Source: Solimicrobium sp043758755 (GTDB taxonomy: Bacteria; Pseudomonadota; Gammaproteobacteria; Burkholderiales; Burkholderiaceae_D). Taken from it: a stretch of DNA of 64,000 nt. The DNA is taken from positions 45,772 to 109,771 of the forward strand of contig JAYVMW010000015.1 in assembly GCA_043758755.1 (NCBI GenBank), given 5' to 3'. The notes under the pieces are model-generated. The model was not told the origin of the DNA and did not search any database. It was given only the letters and a program-made list of their open reading frames with translations. Each line of letters opens with the position of its first letter. The stretch's first letter is position 1. The position numbers and the translations under genes are program-made. This document shows positions 63,336-64,000 of the stretch, piece by piece.

Positions 63336-64000
63336 CAGGCATCTCCCTTGGTTTCTCGATGGACGCGTTGTCTGTTCCATTGGCAAACATTCTGCCATCA
63401 CGCAAAATCCCGGAAGGACTGACGACTTCGAGAAAATTCAAGCAAATCCGCTCCTCGATCGAAGATGTCGGCTTGATCGAACCTCTGTCAGTGACCCCGG
63501 CGATCAAGAAATCGTCTCAACACATGCTCCTCGACGGGCATATCCGCCTCATTGTACTGAGCGATATGGGTTATGCCGACGCACCGTGCCTGGTGGCCAA
63601 GGATGACGAGGGATATACCTACAACAGCAGAATCAATAGGTTGTCGACTATCCAGGAGCATTACATGATTCGGCGGGCGATTGAACGCGGCGTTTCGACC
63701 GAGCGTCTGGCCAAGGCCCTCAGCGTCGATGTCAGCCACATCATAAAAAAGATGACCTTGCTGGATGGAATCTGCCCCGAGGCTGCGGAAATGCTGAAGG
63801 ACCGGCAGTTTTCTGCCGAAATTTCCCGCGTGCTGCGCAAGATGAAGACAACACGTCAGGTGGAGTGCGTCGAGTTAATGGTGTCGGCGAACACAGTGAC
63901 AACGGCTTATGCCGAAGCCATGCTGGTCGCGACACCGGCCGAACTACTGGTCGAAGGCAAGAAGCCGCAGAAAATGACGGGCGTGTCGCAGGAGCAGATA
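63332..64000 (+). CDS. ParB-like protein with RepB C-terminal domain (3' end outside window)
   Basis: The frame is open from the ATG at 63332 to the window end (223 codons) and continues beyond it. A short ParB-type N-terminal domain (LANILPSRKIPEG, SIEDVGLIEPLSVTP, MLLDGHIRLIVLSDMG) is followed by the RepB partition domain (PF07506 type): EHYMIRRAIERGVSTERLAKAL, LLDGICPEAAEMLKDRQFS and LRKMKTTRQVECVELMVSANT. The start overlaps the stop of the preceding ParB gene (ATGA) and GGGAG lies upstream. Family assignment is firm; its job within the recombinase module is unknown. Confidence 0.88.
   Translation, partial: MTGISLGFSMDALSVPLANILPSRKIPEGLTTSRKFKQIRSSIEDVGLIEPLSVTPAIKKSSQHMLLDGHIRLIVLSDMGYADAPCLVAKDDEGYTYNSRINRLSTIQEHYMIRRAIERGVSTERLAKALSVDVSHIIKKMTLLDGICPEAAEMLKDRQFSAEISRVLRKMKTTRQVECVELMVSANTVTTAYAEAMLVATPAELLVEGKKPQKMTGVSQEQI

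Noticed and set aside
1..64000. CRISPR array or complete tRNA/rRNA genes
   Set aside because: No regularly spaced direct repeats with spacers, and no complete cloverleaf or rRNA sequence, were found on either strand.

Overview
The window reads as chromosomal DNA of a roughly 50% G+C betaproteobacterium. The order Burkholderiales is likely, judged from the soxCDYZAXB gene order, the DUF1302/DUF1329/YCF48/RND set and the SCP2/acyl-CoA genes. That assignment is inference; there is no rRNA, tRNA or other marker gene inside the window. About 50 intact genes, several decayed genes and one mobile-element-rich end can be supported.

Layout. (1) 1-4.1 kb: a two-component signalling block, with two related histidine kinases around an HD-GYP (c-di-GMP phosphodiesterase type) response regulator. 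(2) 4.4-17.5 kb: a thiosulfate-oxidation locus. It holds a YeeE/YedE sulfur transporter, an ArsR-type regulator, a complete soxCDYZAXB set, a split YeeE/YedE pair, a small protein with four Asn-Pro-Cys repeats, an unrecognised His-rich protein, a two-domain rhodanese and a FadL-like porin. SoxCD is present, so oxidation to sulfate without stored sulfur is expected. (3) 17.6-24.4 kb: an FMN/3Fe-4S glutamate-synthase-like protein, transaldolase, and a xylan/xyloside group (GH10 xylanase, GH39 beta-xylosidase-like enzyme, aldo/keto reductase). (4) 24.7-30.2 kb: purine and bicarbonate genes (NCS2 purine permease, CbbR-like LysR, SbtA-type bicarbonate transporter, purE, purK). (5) 30.3-36.8 kb: an acyl-CoA catabolic cluster under a TetR regulator. 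Four copies of one 17-bp operator-like motif mark its promoters. Two of its genes, an enoyl-CoA hydratase and a biotin-carboxylase alpha subunit, are visibly deleted or broken. (6) 37-53.4 kb: a sulfate-ester locus. A four-gene minus-strand run encodes a GMC oxidoreductase, an alkylsulfatase, a membrane-anchored arylsulfatase-like protein and an octaheme-TPR cytochrome. It diverges from DUF1302, DUF1329, YCF48-like and RND genes that probably handle hydrophobic substrates; a LysR gene closes the block.

(7) 53.4-64 kb: accessory DNA. An IS4-family remnant with recognisable terminal repeats is followed by a DUF2971-like gene, a tmRNA/tRNA T-arm-like inverted repeat and an AAA-ATPase/subtilase pair matching the IetAS plasmid-stability and anti-phage system. 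A near-perfect LexA box then sits between a small gene and a translationally coupled module: a Cys/Arg-rich zinc-finger-like protein, a large serine recombinase, a ParB-like protein and a RepB-C-domain ParB that runs off the window end. This SOS-box-associated recombinase/double-ParB module is the best candidate for an under-described system. The sulfatase/octaheme-cytochrome operon and the bicarbonate-transporter/purEK operon are the other two.
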